A stretch of DNA of 64,000 nucleotides from Allokutzneria sp. A3M-2-11 16 (GTDB lineage Bacteria > Actinomycetota > Actinomycetes > Mycobacteriales > Pseudonocardiaceae): NCBI RefSeq assembly GCF_024213555.1, contig NZ_JANAVO010000014.1, forward strand, positions 1-64,000. The letters are read 5' to 3'. Positions within the stretch are counted from its first letter, which is position 1, and every line of letters starts with the position of its first letter. The position numbers were made by a program, and so were the translations under genes. Under the pieces are notes generated by a model. It ran no database searches, had not been told where the DNA came from, and saw only the letters and a list, made by a program, of their open reading frames with translations. Of this stretch, positions 1 through 9,240 are shown in pieces.

Positions 1-707
1 AGGGAGACCACGAGGCGGAGGTTGGCCTCCAGCAGGTGGTTCTTGGCCCGCTCACCGTCGCGCACGATCCACCGCAGGTCCCTGCGCAGCTGCGGGGCCA
101 GCTTCTCGTTCTCGTCCTCGGCCTTGCGCAGCCGCTCGGCCGCGTACAGGCCGGCCTCGATGCGCTTGGCCAGCTCGACCTCCTCCTCGGCGTTGAGGAG
201 GGCGACCTTGCCGATCTGCTTGAGGTAGGCGCGGACCGAGTCGGCGGAGGCGGTCAGCTCGGCGTCCTTGCGGGCCTGCCGCAGCGCCTCCGACTCCTCC
301 TCGTCCCAGACGAAGTCCTCGCTGCCCTTGGCGGGCGGCGCCTCCTCGGCGGGCTCGTCCGCGGCGAGGTCCTCGGTGAGGTCGACCTCGACGTCGGTCA
401 GGTCGGCGTCGTCCGGGCTGCCTTCCATGTCCGGCTCGTCGCCGTCGCCCTTGGTCGCTGCCTTCTTGCCGCCCTTGGCCGGAGCGGCCTTCTTCCCGGC
501 CGCGGCCTTGGTGCCCTTGGCCGCGGTCTTCTTGGCGGTGCCCTTGCCCGAGGCGGCCGTCGACGGCTTCGTCGCGGTCTTACCAGCCGCGGTCGCCGTG
601 GCGGCCCCCTCCTCGCCCTCGGCAGTCACGGTGGCCTTCCTGGTCGAGTTGGCGCCACCAGCGGCGGCGGAGCTGGAGCGTCGGGTTGCGATTTCTGCGG
701 CTGCCAC
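1..707 (-). CDS. sigA: Principal RNA polymerase sigma factor (N-terminal part)
   Basis: Primary housekeeping sigma factor, which directs RNA polymerase core to most promoters. Only the first 235 codons are present; the gene leaves the window on the left. The visible protein begins with the Ala/Lys/Thr-rich low-complexity tail typical of actinobacterial HrdB/SigA (about residues 1-110), then an acidic stretch. Region 1.2 follows (around residues 155-190, with [20 protein letters not shown]), then the start of region 2.1 ([15 protein letters not shown]) at the edge. The GTG start at 707 has a GAAAGGG ribosome site just upstream. The gene opens the conserved block sigA-ppgK-suhB-cei-DUF4193-dut known from mycobacteria, which supports this being the principal rather than an alternative sigma factor. 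Confidence 0.95.
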   Translation of the reverse strand, partial: MAAAEIATRRSSSAAAGGANSTRKATVTAEGEEGAATATAAGKTATKPSTAASGKGTAKKTAAKGTKAAAGKKAAPAKGGKKAATKGDGDEPDMEGSPDDADLTDVEVDLTEDLAADEPAEEAPPAKGSEDFVWDEEESEALRQARKDAELTASADSVRAYLKQIGKVALLNAEEEVELAKRIEAGLYAAERLRKAEDENEKLAPQLRRDLRWIVRDGERAKNHLLEANLRLVVS

Positions 708-916
708 GTACGCCCTTTCGCGGAGATGGCTCAACGGCAGACCAAGGGCGCGAAGCTCGGTCGCCGGCGTTCTGGGGGTCGTGCCTGACGGGTCTCACCC
801 GTGGGCACTGTTCCATTGTAACGACGAAGCCGGACCGGGGTTGCGTCCCGATCCACCCTGAACCCGGCTCGATCGCATCTGTGCAGGCAGACAAGGCTGC
901 TGGAGTCGCAAATGGC

Positions 917-1678
<762 letters not shown>

Positions 1679-1775
1679 CCCGTGGTCCCTTCCTGTTCGA
1701 TTCAGATGGTTGGTGGCCAGACCATAGAGGATGGCCCAGCCGAGCTGGGCATTGCTTCGGGTCCGCTGTGGTCGG

Positions 1776-2597
1776 ATGGAGGCCGTGAACCCCGACTTCG
1801 AAGCTCTCAGGAGCACGGCCGTCACCATCGGCACCGAGGCCGCCGAACTGGTCCAGCGCATGCGGAGCGGCCCCGGTGGCTTCCACGGCGAGGTGGACAC
1901 CAAGAGCACCGAGACCGATGTGGTGACCGCCGCGGACAAGGCCTCCGAACGGCTCATCCGCGAGCGGCTGGCGCGGTCGCGGCCGGGCGAGGCGGTGCTC
2001 GGCGAGGAGGGCGGAGCCGATCCGGGCGCCGGGCGGCTGCTCTGGGTGGTCGATCCCATCGACGGCACCGTGAACTACCTCTACGGCCTGCCCTGGTACG
2101 CCGTGTCCATCGCGGTTCAGCTCGACGGGGTGTCAGTGGCCGCCGCAGTGGTCGAGCCCGCCAGCGGCCGCGTGTGGAGCGCGGTCCGGGGCGGGGGAGC
2201 GACCCTCGACGGGGTACCGCTGCGCGCTTCGGCGACCACGCGCCTGGAACTGTCCCTCGTGGGCACCGGCTACGCGTACGCGGTGGAACGCAGGGCCCGC
2301 CAGGCCGACGTGTCCGCGACGCTCGCCCGGCACACCCGCGATCTGCGGCGCAGCGGTTCCGCGGCGCTGGACCTGTGCGCGGTCGCCGCGGGCTGGCTGG
2401 ACGCCTACTACGAGCACGGGCTCGGCCACTGGGACTGGGCGGGCGGTTCGCTGATCGCCGAGGAGGCGGGCGCGCTGGTCCGGTTGCCGGACGGCACCGA
2501 GGACGGACTCGGCGGCGACATCACCCTCGCCGCGGCCCCCGGTATCGCCGAGGACCTCGCGGAGGCCCTGCGCTCGGCCGGGGCCGCGAAGATCTGA
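1776..2597 (+). CDS. suhB: Inositol monophosphatase family protein
   Basis: Mg2+-dependent phosphatase of the IMPase fold, expected to hydrolyse inositol-1-phosphate or a related sugar phosphate; in actinobacteria this feeds phosphatidylinositol and mycothiol synthesis. The metal-binding signature WVVDPIDGTVNYL lies near residues 90-102 and the second signature GHWDWAGG near residue 216, followed by a conserved acidic C-terminal part. Upstream E-E-G residues (VLGEEGGA) complete the metal site. The product is 273 residues from the ATG at 1776; an in-frame GTG at 1785 is an alternative start. The gene ends at a strong hairpin terminator shared with the convergent cei gene. Orthologue of Rv2701c by position and motifs. 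Confidence 0.92.
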   Translation: MEAVNPDFEALRSTAVTIGTEAAELVQRMRSGPGGFHGEVDTKSTETDVVTAADKASERLIRERLARSRPGEAVLGEEGGADPGAGRLLWVVDPIDGTVNYLYGLPWYAVSIAVQLDGVSVAAAVVEPASGRVWSAVRGGGATLDGVPLRASATTRLELSLVGTGYAYAVERRARQADVSATLARHTRDLRRSGSAALDLCAVAAGWLDAYYEHGLGHWDWAGGSLIAEEAGALVRLPDGTEDGLGGDITLAAAPGIAEDLAEALRSAGAAKI

Positions 2598-2622
2598 CCT
2601 TTCCGGAGGGCCGGACAACGTG

Positions 2623-2651
2623 AAAGGCCCCCGCGGTGGGCGGGGGCCTTT
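2623..2651. terminator. Hairpin terminator between suhB and cei
   Basis: A perfect 12-bp inverted repeat (AAAGGCCCCCGC at 2623-2634 and its complement at 2640-2651) encloses a five-base loop and ends in a T run. It sits 25 bp after the suhB stop and 15 bp from the cei stop, between converging genes. Because the arms begin with AAA and end with TTT it can terminate transcription in both directions. Confidence 0.85.
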
Positions 2652-2666
2652 TCGGACGTCTTGCCG

Positions 2667-3347
2667 TCAGCAGTAGGCGGTGCGGGCGGCCTTCACCAGC
2701 GCCGAGTCCAGCGACGGCGGCGCGGGCGCGGCCTGCTGGCCCCCGCTCTCCGGCTGCTGCTCGGACCAGGTCTTGAGCTGCTCGAAGATCTGTTTCGCCT
2801 CGCTGCTGGGGTCGACCCCGGTGAACTTCCTGCCCAGCGCCACGTCGATGCCGCCGTCCTGCCGGTCGTCCCGGATGAACTGGGCGCACGGCAACAGGAA
2901 GCTCATCGTGCGCGCGGCGGAGGCACCGTTGGGCCCGAACCGGATCTGCCCGCGGCAGTCCAGGTCCTGGTTGACGTACACCGGGTCGTCCGAGGGCTCA
3001 CCGGCCTTGTTGAAGCCCAGCTCGGCGAGCTTCTCGGCGACCTGACCGGCCAGGCCGCGCCTGCCGCTGCCGTTGAGCACGGTCACCTTCATGTCGTTGG
3101 GCGCGATCGGGTCGGTGCGGTCCAGCGCGTCCAGCGGCAGCGCCTGGCCGAGCTTCGCCGGTGCCGCGCTCGCCCCGGGTCTCGCCGCGCCCGGATCGGG
3201 GCAGCGCACCGCGGCCTCGACGTCCGCGCTGGTACTGAAGACCTTGGTCCACACGGACACCGCGAGCACACCAAGGATCGCCAACAAGATCAACGCGGGT
3301 ACGGGCTTGCGCTTGCGATAGCCCGCCGGACCGATGATCTGCCTCAC
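2667..3347 (-). CDS. cei: Envelope integrity protein Cei (LytR C-terminal domain)
   Basis: Single-pass membrane protein whose mycobacterial orthologue (Rv2700) is required for cell-envelope integrity and virulence. Chosen start GTG 3347 gives RQIIGPAGYRKRKPVPAL, then a membrane helix (ALILLAILGVLAVSVW, about residues 17-33). A LytR_C-type domain with the signature VTVLNGSGRRGLAGQVAEKL follows around residues 90-160. Extracytoplasmic cysteines may form disulfides. A longer in-frame start at 3455 would add 36 poorly conserved residues, so the exact N-terminus is uncertain. Gene order next to suhB and DUF4193 matches the conserved actinobacterial neighbourhood. It is convergent with suhB. Confidence 0.85.
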   Translation of the reverse strand: MRQIIGPAGYRKRKPVPALILLAILGVLAVSVWTKVFSTSADVEAAVRCPDPGAARPGASAAPAKLGQALPLDALDRTDPIAPNDMKVTVLNGSGRRGLAGQVAEKLAELGFNKAGEPSDDPVYVNQDLDCRGQIRFGPNGASAARTMSFLLPCAQFIRDDRQDGGIDVALGRKFTGVDPSSEAKQIFEQLKTWSEQQPESGGQQAAPAPPSLDSALVKAARTAYC

Positions 3348-3794
3348 ACTCGCGGCAGCCAAGACCTCTCGTCCTCCCCCACGTCGGTCCGCACGGACGT
3401 TCTCTCCGATATGGACACTGCTCTCACCATCCAGCCTAGGCCGTTTCACCGACACTGGTCACATCGGTTCCCCGTGCGTGTCGCGGCGAATCGGGCGCAC
3501 CCGTTCCACCGTCAAGACGTTTCGCCACCCGCGTTTCGACGCCGGAGTGCGCAACAACACACCGTTCGGCAACTGGGTGAGCCACCGCGCGGTTTTCGCG
3601 TTGGTGAGCTACCCTCTGCGCGCTCCGGGGGCATCGTTGGCACTCCACGCGCGGGCCGGAAATCGCGCTGGGGTTCCACCACACCGGATTCACGAGACCG
3701 CCGTCACGTAAACGGCGGGCACAAATTGGTGCGCTCGGACGTTGTCCAGCGGCACGAACAGACAGTCTCAGTTGACCGCAGGGGTGAATGACTA
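3348..3794. other. 447-bp divergent intergenic region cei/DUF4193
   Basis: Non-coding spacer between the divergent cei and DUF4193 genes. No convincing reading frame, RNA gene or repeat is visible. It should contain promoters for both flanking genes but I could not identify a specific promoter box with confidence. Confidence 0.5.
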
Positions 3795-4103
3795 ATGGCG
3801 ACCGACTACGACGCTCCGCGCCGTGGTGAGACTGACGACCTCGCCGAGGACTCGTTGGAGGAGTTGAAGGCGCGGCGCAACGAGACTCAATCCGGGGTGG
3901 TCGATGTCGACACCGACGCCCCGGACGAGAACTTCGAGCTGCCCGGTGCCGACCTCTCCGGACTGTCCGGCGAGGAGCTCACCATGAAGGTGGTGCCCAA
4001 GCAGGCTGATGAGTTCACCTGCGCGAGCTGCTTCCTCGTGCACCACCGCAGCAGGCTGTCCGAGGAACGCGGCGGCCAGCTGATCTGCCGGGACTGCGCC
4101 TAA
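3795..4103 (+). CDS. DUF4193 family zinc-ribbon-like protein
   Basis: Small acidic cytoplasmic protein of unknown function (102 residues), orthologous in position and sequence to mycobacterial Rv2699c. The C-terminal third carries two CxxC knuckles (FTCASCF near residue 75 and LICRDC at the end), which suggests a zinc ribbon. The N-terminal half is rich in Asp and Glu (ETDDLAEDSLEELKARR) and probably disordered. The family is nearly universal in Actinobacteria and is among their conserved signature proteins, but no biochemical role is assigned. ATG 3795 immediately follows a GTGA-rich leader; the gene is monocistronic and ends at a GC-rich inverted repeat. Confidence 0.9.
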   Translation: MATDYDAPRRGETDDLAEDSLEELKARRNETQSGVVDVDTDAPDENFELPGADLSGLSGEELTMKVVPKQADEFTCASCFLVHHRSRLSEERGGQLICRDCA

Positions 4104-4111
4104 CAGCGGGC

Positions 4112-4158
4112 GCGCCCCCGGACCCGGCGCAGGGTCTCCCTGAGGTGAACGGGGGCGC
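4112..4158. terminator. Probable bidirectional terminator
   Basis: Inverted repeat GCGCCCCCG (4112-4120) and CGGGGGCGC (4150-4158) encloses a second small GGACCC/GGGTC hairpin, located between the convergent DUF4193 and DUF3093 genes. There is no long T run, as is usual for GC-rich actinobacterial terminators. Confidence 0.55.
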
Positions 4159-4166
4159 TCCGGTTC

Positions 4167-4670
4167 TCAGCCGGTCCCACGGCCGCCGTGCTCGCGCAGC
4201 ACGGCGGCGAGGCGCTCCGCGTCGCGGGCGCTGAACAGCCAGTACGGGGTCGGATCGTTCTCGTCGGTCAGCTCCATCAGCACGACGGGACCGATCCATC
4301 CGCGATGCACCACGAAGGCGGCCGGATCGAGGTCGCGGCCGAGCGCGGGCCGCTTCTCCGCCGCGGTCAACGTCGTGACCTCACCGACGAACTCCAGCGG
4401 CAGGTGGGCATCGCCCACCCACAGCTCGCCGTCGCGCACCTGCACGCGCACCCGGCCGAGCCAGAACAGCACCCACACCACCAGCGGCACGGTGACCAGG
4501 TAGGGCAGCCAGGAGCGCAGGCCCGGGTTGCCCATGTGGATCTCCGCGGCCAGGATCACCGCGGCCGCCAGCGGCAACGGCCAGCCCCACCACGGCACCG
4601 ACAGGCGCTCGGAAAACAGGGGCGGTGCGACGTTCTTCGAGCCGCTGGTCTCGGTCCCACTGCTACTCAC
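4167..4670 (-). CDS. DUF3093 family membrane protein
   Basis: Predicted integral membrane protein of 167 residues, orthologue of mycobacterial Rv2698 by context. After a short polar N-terminus it has two adjacent membrane helices ([18 protein letters not shown] and [19 protein letters not shown], residues about 26-75). A soluble beta-rich domain follows, ending in [19 protein letters not shown], which resembles a PH-like fold. Function unknown. GTG 4670 is preferred because it follows a GGGGGC stretch and leaves only 24 bp to the divergent dut start. The two genes therefore share one compact promoter region. Confidence 0.85.
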   Translation of the reverse strand: MSSSGTETSGSKNVAPPLFSERLSVPWWGWPLPLAAAVILAAEIHMGNPGLRSWLPYLVTVPLVVWVLFWLGRVRVQVRDGELWVGDAHLPLEFVGEVTTLTAAEKRPALGRDLDPAAFVVHRGWIGPVVLMELTDENDPTPYWLFSARDAERLAAVLREHGGRGTG

Positions 4671-4694
4671 GCCCCCAGGGTAGTCTCGCCCGTC

Positions 4695-5174
4695 GTGTCC
4701 AGCCTTGAGGTGCTCCTGACCCGCACCGACCCCGGTGTCCCGCTGCCGAGCTACGCGCGGCCCGACGACGCGGGCGTCGACCTCGTCACCACCACCGACC
4801 TCGTCCTCGCCCCCGGTGAGCGCGGCGTGGTCGGCACCGGTGTCGCGGTGGCCCTGCCCAGCGGGTACGCCGGGTTCGTGCACCCGCGCTCCGGCCTGGC
4901 CGCCCGCGCCGGGCTCAGCGTGGTGAACACGCCGGGCACCATCGACGCCGGTTACCGCGGCGAGATCCGGGTATGCCTGGTCAACCACGACGTCCGGGAG
5001 CCGATCGTGCTGCGCCGGGGCGACCGGATCGCCCAGCTCGTGGTTCAACGTGTTGAGCACGCCGTGTTCCGCGAGGTCGGGTCCCTGCCAGACTCCGAGC
5101 GCGGCGCGGGCGGGTACGGCTCCACCGGCGGCCACGCGGTGCTTGAATCGGCAGACACGGCTATGGAGGTCTGA
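4695..5174 (+). CDS. dut: Deoxyuridine 5'-triphosphate nucleotidohydrolase
   Basis: Hydrolyses dUTP to dUMP and pyrophosphate, keeping uracil out of DNA and supplying dTMP synthesis. All five trimeric-dUTPase motifs are visible in the 159-residue protein: DDAGVDL (motif 1), HPRSGLAAR (motif 2), [14 protein letters not shown] (motif 3 with the catalytic Asp), [11 protein letters not shown] (motif 4) and the C-terminal glycine-rich lid [10 protein letters not shown] (motif 5). GTG 4695 is divergent from DUF3093. The gene is followed after 7 bp by the DUF3710 gene and probably cotranscribed with it, the same pair as Rv2697c-Rv2696c. Confidence 0.96.
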   Translation: MSSLEVLLTRTDPGVPLPSYARPDDAGVDLVTTTDLVLAPGERGVVGTGVAVALPSGYAGFVHPRSGLAARAGLSVVNTPGTIDAGYRGEIRVCLVNHDVREPIVLRRGDRIAQLVVQRVEHAVFREVGSLPDSERGAGGYGSTGGHAVLESADTAMEV

Positions 5175-5181
5175 GTAGATC

Positions 5182-5808
5182 ATGTTCGGTAGGCGCCGCC
5201 GCGAGCGGAAGCAGGCGGAAGAGCAGGCCAGGGTCGACGCGCAGGCCGCGGAGGAGGTCGGCGAGGACGGCCCGGACGGTCCGTTCGACGAGGCCGACGC
5301 GCCCCAGGACGAGATCTCGCGACTGGACCTCGGCTCGGTCCGCGTCCCGGTCCCCGACGGTTCCCAGTTGCAGGTCGAGGTCGGCCAGGACGACGGGGAA
5401 CTGCGCGCGGTGCACGTGGTGACCCCGGTCGGCAGGCTGACCGTGAGCGCCTACGCGGCGCCGCGCACCGGGGACATGTGGCGGGAGATCGCCAAGGAGC
5501 TGACCGACCAGCTGCGCGGTGAGGGCCACCGGGTCGTCAAGGAGCGCGGGGTCTGGGGCGACGAGGTCTCCGCGGAGATCAGCAACGAGGACGTGGCGCT
5601 GCGCTTCGTCGGCGTGAACGGTCCGAGGTGGATGCTGCGCGGCGTGACCGCGGGCCCCCGCGAGAGCGCCGAGGACGCCGCCGACATGCTGCGCGAGATC
5701 CTGCGGCTGACCGTGGTCGTGCGCGGCCAGTCCCCGATGCCGGTGCGCACGCCGCTTCCGGTGGAGCTGCCGGAGGCGATCGCCCAGCACCTCCAGGCCC
5801 AGCAGTAG
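5182..5808 (+). CDS. DUF3710 domain-containing protein
   Basis: Soluble 208-residue protein, orthologue of mycobacterial Rv2696c. It has a basic N-terminus (MFGRRRRERKQAEEQ), an acidic low-complexity linker (residues 15-45), and then the conserved DUF3710 core with RLDLGSVRVPVP, WREIAKELTDQL and FVGVNGPRWMLRGV. Biochemical function is unknown. The near-universal linkage with dut suggests a nucleotide or genome-maintenance role, but that is inference only. It follows dut after 7 bp, with ATG 5182 preceded by GGTCTGAG, so the two form a likely operon. It is convergent with the following hydrolase gene, six bases away. Confidence 0.88.
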   Translation: MFGRRRRERKQAEEQARVDAQAAEEVGEDGPDGPFDEADAPQDEISRLDLGSVRVPVPDGSQLQVEVGQDDGELRAVHVVTPVGRLTVSAYAAPRTGDMWREIAKELTDQLRGEGHRVVKERGVWGDEVSAEISNEDVALRFVGVNGPRWMLRGVTAGPRESAEDAADMLREILRLTVVVRGQSPMPVRTPLPVELPEAIAQHLQAQQ

Positions 5809-5814
5809 ACCCGG

Positions 5815-6522
5815 CTAGCGGCGGCGGTCGGCGCGGAGGTAGGCGAGCAGGGTCGCGCGCCCGAGGGACTCGCGGTCCGCGCCGAGGGCGCTGAGCGTGG
5901 TCACGCCCAGCGCCGAGTTCGGTAGGGCGCGGTGCCACTCCATCGCCACCGCCAGCGGGTGCAGCGGATCGTCGACGCACGCGACCACCCCGGTGGCCAC
6001 CGTGATCGTCGAGAGGTCGGCGAGGCTCGGGGCCGGGGTGGCCGCCGCCGCGTCCAGGGCCTCGGGCAGCGCCGCGCCGTGGCGGTTCCAGGAGCGGCGC
6101 AGCTCGGCCGCCAGCCACGGGTCGACGCCCGCGCAGGCGCGGTCCAGCGTCTCGGGCAGGCCCACCTCGCGCACCGAGGCCGCGCCGGAGCGGGCCGCCA
6201 CGGCGGCGGGCTGATCCGCCGAACGGCCGGTCCACGCGGGCATCGCGAGCAGCAGCCCGATACACCTGTTCGGGTTCTTCACCGTCCACGCGGCCGCCAG
6301 GTGCGCGCCGAGCGAGATGCCGCCCGCGAGCACCGGTCCGGCCGCCGCCGCTTCGCTCAGGGCCGAGACGTGCTCGCCGGGCAGGCCCGGACCAGGGGTG
6401 ATGAGGGGAACGCCGAGCGAGCGCAGCGGCCCTTCGAAGACCGCGCGGACGAACTCGTCGTCCGATCCGGCCCCCGGCAGCAGCACCGCCCGTGGACCCG
6501 CTGCGGACCGCGTGAACGTCAT
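5815..6522 (-). CDS. Alpha/beta hydrolase (Rv2695-like)
   Basis: Cytosolic alpha/beta-fold hydrolase of unknown substrate. The N-terminus reads PRAVLLPGAGSDDEFVRAVF (oxyanion-hole region). The nucleophile elbow is LAGGISLGAHLAAAW (GxSxG, Ser near residue 77). A late VATGVVACVDDPLHPLAVA segment provides candidate acid and His residues. Length 235 residues. The ATG at 6522 is chosen because the protein begins directly with MTFTRS, before the first beta strand. The chromosomal slot between DUF3710 and the OB-fold gene equals that of Rv2695. It diverges from the OB-fold gene. Confidence 0.82.
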   Translation of the reverse strand: MTFTRSAAGPRAVLLPGAGSDDEFVRAVFEGPLRSLGVPLITPGPGLPGEHVSALSEAAAAGPVLAGGISLGAHLAAAWTVKNPNRCIGLLLAMPAWTGRSADQPAAVAARSGAASVREVGLPETLDRACAGVDPWLAAELRRSWNRHGAALPEALDAAAATPAPSLADLSTITVATGVVACVDDPLHPLAVAMEWHRALPNSALGVTTLSALGADRESLGRATLLAYLRADRRR

Positions 6523-6625
6523 GACAGATGATCCTGCCTTCGTCGGGGTCGGCCGACACCGACGCATGGCTACTCTGGATCCCACGACCCGTGCGACGGG
6601 TCCCTACGGCACGGGAGCAACCAGC

Positions 6626-7006
6626 ATGGGTGGCAACGGTGGTGGCTATCTGCGCCGCCTCATCCGCCGTCTGACCAGCGACGTCGCTGAGTTGGACGCC
6701 GATGACCTCTCGCGGAAAGCGGAGGCGCAGGGCGCCCGGCGTGCGTGTGACTGCCGTTCCGGTGAGGAAGTCACCGTGGTAGGCAGGTTACGCAGCGTCG
6801 AGCTGTGTCCGAAGGACGCGGTCGCGACGCTGGAGGCCGAGCTCTACGACGGTACCGACGGTGTGCTGCTCGTGTGGCTCGGACGCAGGCGTATCCCGGG
6901 AATCGAGCCCGGACGGACGATAAAGGCACGAGGCCGGCTCGCGGTGCGGGACGGACGCAAGGTCCTTTACAACCCTTACTACGAACTGCAGACAACTCAT
7001 GACTGA
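6626..7006 (+). CDS. OB-fold nucleic-acid-binding domain protein
   Basis: A 126-residue protein with a short helical N-terminus and an OB-fold (GEEVTVVGRLRSVEL ... ATLEAELYDGTDGVLLVWLGRRRI ... RTIKARGRLAVRDGRKVLYNPYYEL), like the anticodon-binding OB domains. It corresponds to mycobacterial Rv2694c. Its partner and ligand are not known. ATG 6626 follows a GGGAGC site; earlier in-frame starts exist (for example 6521) but would overlap the divergent hydrolase start. The last eight bases overlap the DUF3159 gene, so the two are translated from one message, as in mycobacteria. Confidence 0.85.
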   Translation: MGGNGGGYLRRLIRRLTSDVAELDADDLSRKAEAQGARRACDCRSGEEVTVVGRLRSVELCPKDAVATLEAELYDGTDGVLLVWLGRRRIPGIEPGRTIKARGRLAVRDGRKVLYNPYYELQTTHD

Positions 7007-7673
7007 ACCCACCCAGGCCCCCGAGCCCGCCGCCGAGCCGCGGCGCTCCGACCCGACGCTGCTCGAGCAGATGGGCGGCCTCGCCGGGCTGATCTCCTCG
7101 ACCATCCCCGTGGTCGCCTTCGTCACCATCAACTCCCTCGCCGGGTTGCAGCCCGCGATGTGGGGAGCGCTCGGCGTGGCCGCGCTGATCGCCGTGTGGC
7201 GGTTGGTGCGCAAGGAGGCGCTGCAGCCCGCCGTCTCCGGTTTCCTCGGCGTCGGCATCTGCGTGTTCATCGCCAACCAGACCGGGGAGGCCAAGGGCTT
7301 CTTCCTGTTCGGGATCTGGGCCAGCCTGGTCTACGGCGGTGTGTTCCTGGTGTCGGTGCTGGCGCGCTGGCCGCTGGTCGGGGTCATCTGGTCCACGCTC
7401 AACGACACCGGTTTCGCCTGGCGCCAGGACAAGTCGGCGCGGCTGGCCTACGACATCGCCACGCTGTCCTGGGTCCTGATCTTCGGCGCCCGGTTCGTGG
7501 TGCAGCGCTACCTCTACAACGCCGACGAGACCGGTTGGCTGGCCGTGGCGCGGCTGTCCATGGGCTGGCCGCTGACGATCCTCGTCGGCCTGGTCACCGT
7601 CTGGGCGGTGCGCCGCGTCGGCAAGATCGAGAAGGCGGCGCACCCGCACGCCTCCACCCCCGCCACCGCCTGA
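6999..7673 (+). CDS. DUF3159 family integral membrane protein
   Basis: Membrane protein of 224 residues with about six hydrophobic helices (for example LAGLISSTIPVVAFVTI, MWGALGVAALIAVWRLV, LVYGGVFLVSVLARWPLVGV, WPLTILVGLVTVWAVRRVG). The N-terminal 25 residues are Pro/Glu-rich and cytosolic. It is orthologous to Rv2693c by position; function unknown. Start ATG 6999 lies inside the end of the OB-fold gene (translational coupling). The conserved pairing of an OB-fold protein with this membrane protein beside the TrkA genes suggests some link to membrane transport, which remains inference. The 61-bp palindrome begins 27 bp downstream. Confidence 0.88.
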   Translation: MTEPTQAPEPAAEPRRSDPTLLEQMGGLAGLISSTIPVVAFVTINSLAGLQPAMWGALGVAALIAVWRLVRKEALQPAVSGFLGVGICVFIANQTGEAKGFFLFGIWASLVYGGVFLVSVLARWPLVGVIWSTLNDTGFAWRQDKSARLAYDIATLSWVLIFGARFVVQRYLYNADETGWLAVARLSMGWPLTILVGLVTVWAVRRVGKIEKAAHPHASTPATA

Positions 7674-7700
7674 ACCTCGGCCGGAGTGGTCCAGACCAAT

Positions 7701-7761
7701 CCGTTTCGTACTCTTAGCGGGAAAAAGAGCGCTCCCATACCCCGCTAAGAGTACGAAACGG
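7701..7761. repeat. 61-bp palindromic element, copy 1
   Basis: A perfect 21-bp inverted repeat (CCGTTTCGTACTCTTAGCGG plus one G at 7701-7721, complement at 7741-7761) encloses a 19-base centre holding AGAGCGCTCCCATA. It lies between convergent genes (DUF3159 and the TrkA gene). A second copy, in inverted orientation, occurs at 57060-57120, also between convergent genes. The two copies differ at one arm position with the matching change in the other arm, so pairing is conserved. Possible roles are a bidirectional terminator or a dispersed palindromic repeat. Confidence 0.8.
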
Positions 7762-7776
7762 GCGAACCGGGCTGGG

Positions 7777-8433
7777 TCAGAAGCCGAGGGCGGAACGGAT
7801 GTCGGCCTCGACGTCGTCGGTGGCCACGAAGAGGAGCTCGTCGCCCGCCTCAAGGGGATCGTCGCCCTGGGGCACGATCACCCGGCCGCCGCGCAGCACG
7901 GTGACCAGCGCGGCGTTGCGGGGCAGGTCGAGGCTCTCGATCGTGCGCCCCGCCAGCGGGGTCTCCTCCGGCAGCGTGACCTCGACCAGGTTCGCCTGGC
8001 CCTGCCGCAGCGTCATCAGCCGCACCAGGTCGCCGACGGTGACGGCCTCCTCGACCATCGCGGCCAGCATCCTCGGCGTGGACACCGCCACGTCGACGCC
8101 CCACGCCTCGGTGAACAGCCACTCGTTGCGCGGGTCGTTGACCCTGGCGACGACGCGGCGCACGGCGAACTCCGTCTTCGCCAGCAGCGACACGACCAGG
8201 TTGACCTTGTCGTCCCCGGTCGCGGCGATCACCACGTCGCACAGCTCGATCCCGGCCTCCTCCAGCGAGGCCAGCTCGCAGGCGTCGGCGTGCACCCACT
8301 CGGCCTGCTCGACGCTCTGCGGCTCGAAGTGCTCCCGGTCCCGCTCGATCAGCATGACCTGGTGGTTGCTCTCCAGGAGCTCGTGGGCGATGGACCGGCC
8401 CACCGCGCCCGCTCCGGCGATGGCGACGCGCAT
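7777..8433 (-). CDS. ceoC: TrkA-type potassium uptake regulator, second subunit
   Basis: NAD-binding RCK protein of the TrkA/CeoC type, 218 residues, expected to gate a Trk/Ktr-like potassium transporter from the cytosol. It starts with the Rossmann motif VAIAGAGAVGRSIAHELLE (residues 3-21) and an acidic strand end (LIERD). Its C-terminal RCK_C domain starts around residue 140 (VEVTLPEETPLAGRTIESLDL ... GDELLFVATDDVEADI). It overlaps the upstream ceoB gene by one base (TGATG), indicating translational coupling. The order matches Rv2691-Rv2692. Downstream lies the 61-bp palindrome. Confidence 0.92.
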   Translation of the reverse strand: MRVAIAGAGAVGRSIAHELLESNHQVMLIERDREHFEPQSVEQAEWVHADACELASLEEAGIELCDVVIAATGDDKVNLVVSLLAKTEFAVRRVVARVNDPRNEWLFTEAWGVDVAVSTPRMLAAMVEEAVTVGDLVRLMTLRQGQANLVEVTLPEETPLAGRTIESLDLPRNAALVTVLRGGRVIVPQGDDPLEAGDELLFVATDDVEADIRSALGF

Positions 8434-9098
8434 CAGTGCCCCTCCTCCGGCGACTCGGCCGCGGCCTTGGCGACCACGGTCACCGTTCCGGACAGCGCCG
8501 CCACGTAGATCGCGTCGTCGGCCTGGACCACGGAGTCGGGCCGGGGCAGCAGGCCGGTGCCGAAGCGCATGATGAACGCCACGCGCGCCCCGGTCGCCTC
8601 CTCCAGCTCGCTGACCGGGCGGCCGACCCAGTCCTCGTGCACGGGCAGCTGGAGCACGGCGACGGTGCCGGACGGGTCCCGCCACGCCGACGCCGTGCCC
8701 TCGGGCAGCAGCATCCGCATGAACCGGTCGGTCGTCCACGGCACGGTGGCCACGGTGGGGATGCCCAGCCGCTCGTAGACCGCGGCCCGCTTCGGGTCGT
8801 AGATCCGCGCGACGACGTGCTCGACGCCGAAGGTCTCCTTGGCCACCCGGGCGGAGATGATGTTGGAGTTGTCCCCGTTGGACACCGCGGCGAACGCGCC
8901 CGCGCGCTCGATGCCCGCCTCGACGAGCACCTGCCGGTGGTAGCCGATCCCGGTCACCTGCTGGCCGTGGAACTCGCTGCCGAGGCGGCGGAACGCCTGC
9001 GGGTTCTTGTCGATGACGGCGACGGAGTGGTCCAGCCGTTCGAGCCCCTTGGCCAGCGACGAGCCGACCCGCCCGCAGCCCATGATCACCACGTGCAC
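8433..9098 (-). CDS. ceoB: TrkA-type potassium uptake regulator, first subunit
   Basis: Second RCK/TrkA paralogue, 221 residues, with N-terminal Rossmann motif HVVIMGCGRVGSSLAKGLE (residues 2-20), the NAD-ribose acidic position VIDKN, and a C-terminal TrkA_C domain (VAVLQLPVHEDWVGRPVSELE ... DDAIYVAALSGTVTVV). It is first in a two-gene operon, with ceoC starting on its stop codon. It probably forms a heteromeric gating ring with CeoC, as proposed for the mycobacterial pair. It is divergent from the APC permease, a gene likewise adjacent in mycobacteria (Rv2690c), which suggests the permease and these regulators act together in cation or amino-acid transport. Confidence 0.92.
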   Translation of the reverse strand: MHVVIMGCGRVGSSLAKGLERLDHSVAVIDKNPQAFRRLGSEFHGQQVTGIGYHRQVLVEAGIERAGAFAAVSNGDNSNIISARVAKETFGVEHVVARIYDPKRAAVYERLGIPTVATVPWTTDRFMRMLLPEGTASAWRDPSGTVAVLQLPVHEDWVGRPVSELEEATGARVAFIMRFGTGLLPRPDSVVQADDAIYVAALSGTVTVVAKAAAESPEEGH

Positions 9099-9240
9099 GA
9101 TGTGCCCTCCTGCCGACGCGGCTGTCGCAAGGTAGCTTCCTCCGTCGTGTCCTCGCCTTTTCCGGGCGAATCACCCGGACGGGACTCAACCTACCTACGG
9201 CTGCTCCGTCTTGGTGAGTGGAACGAATACCCTTCGTCGC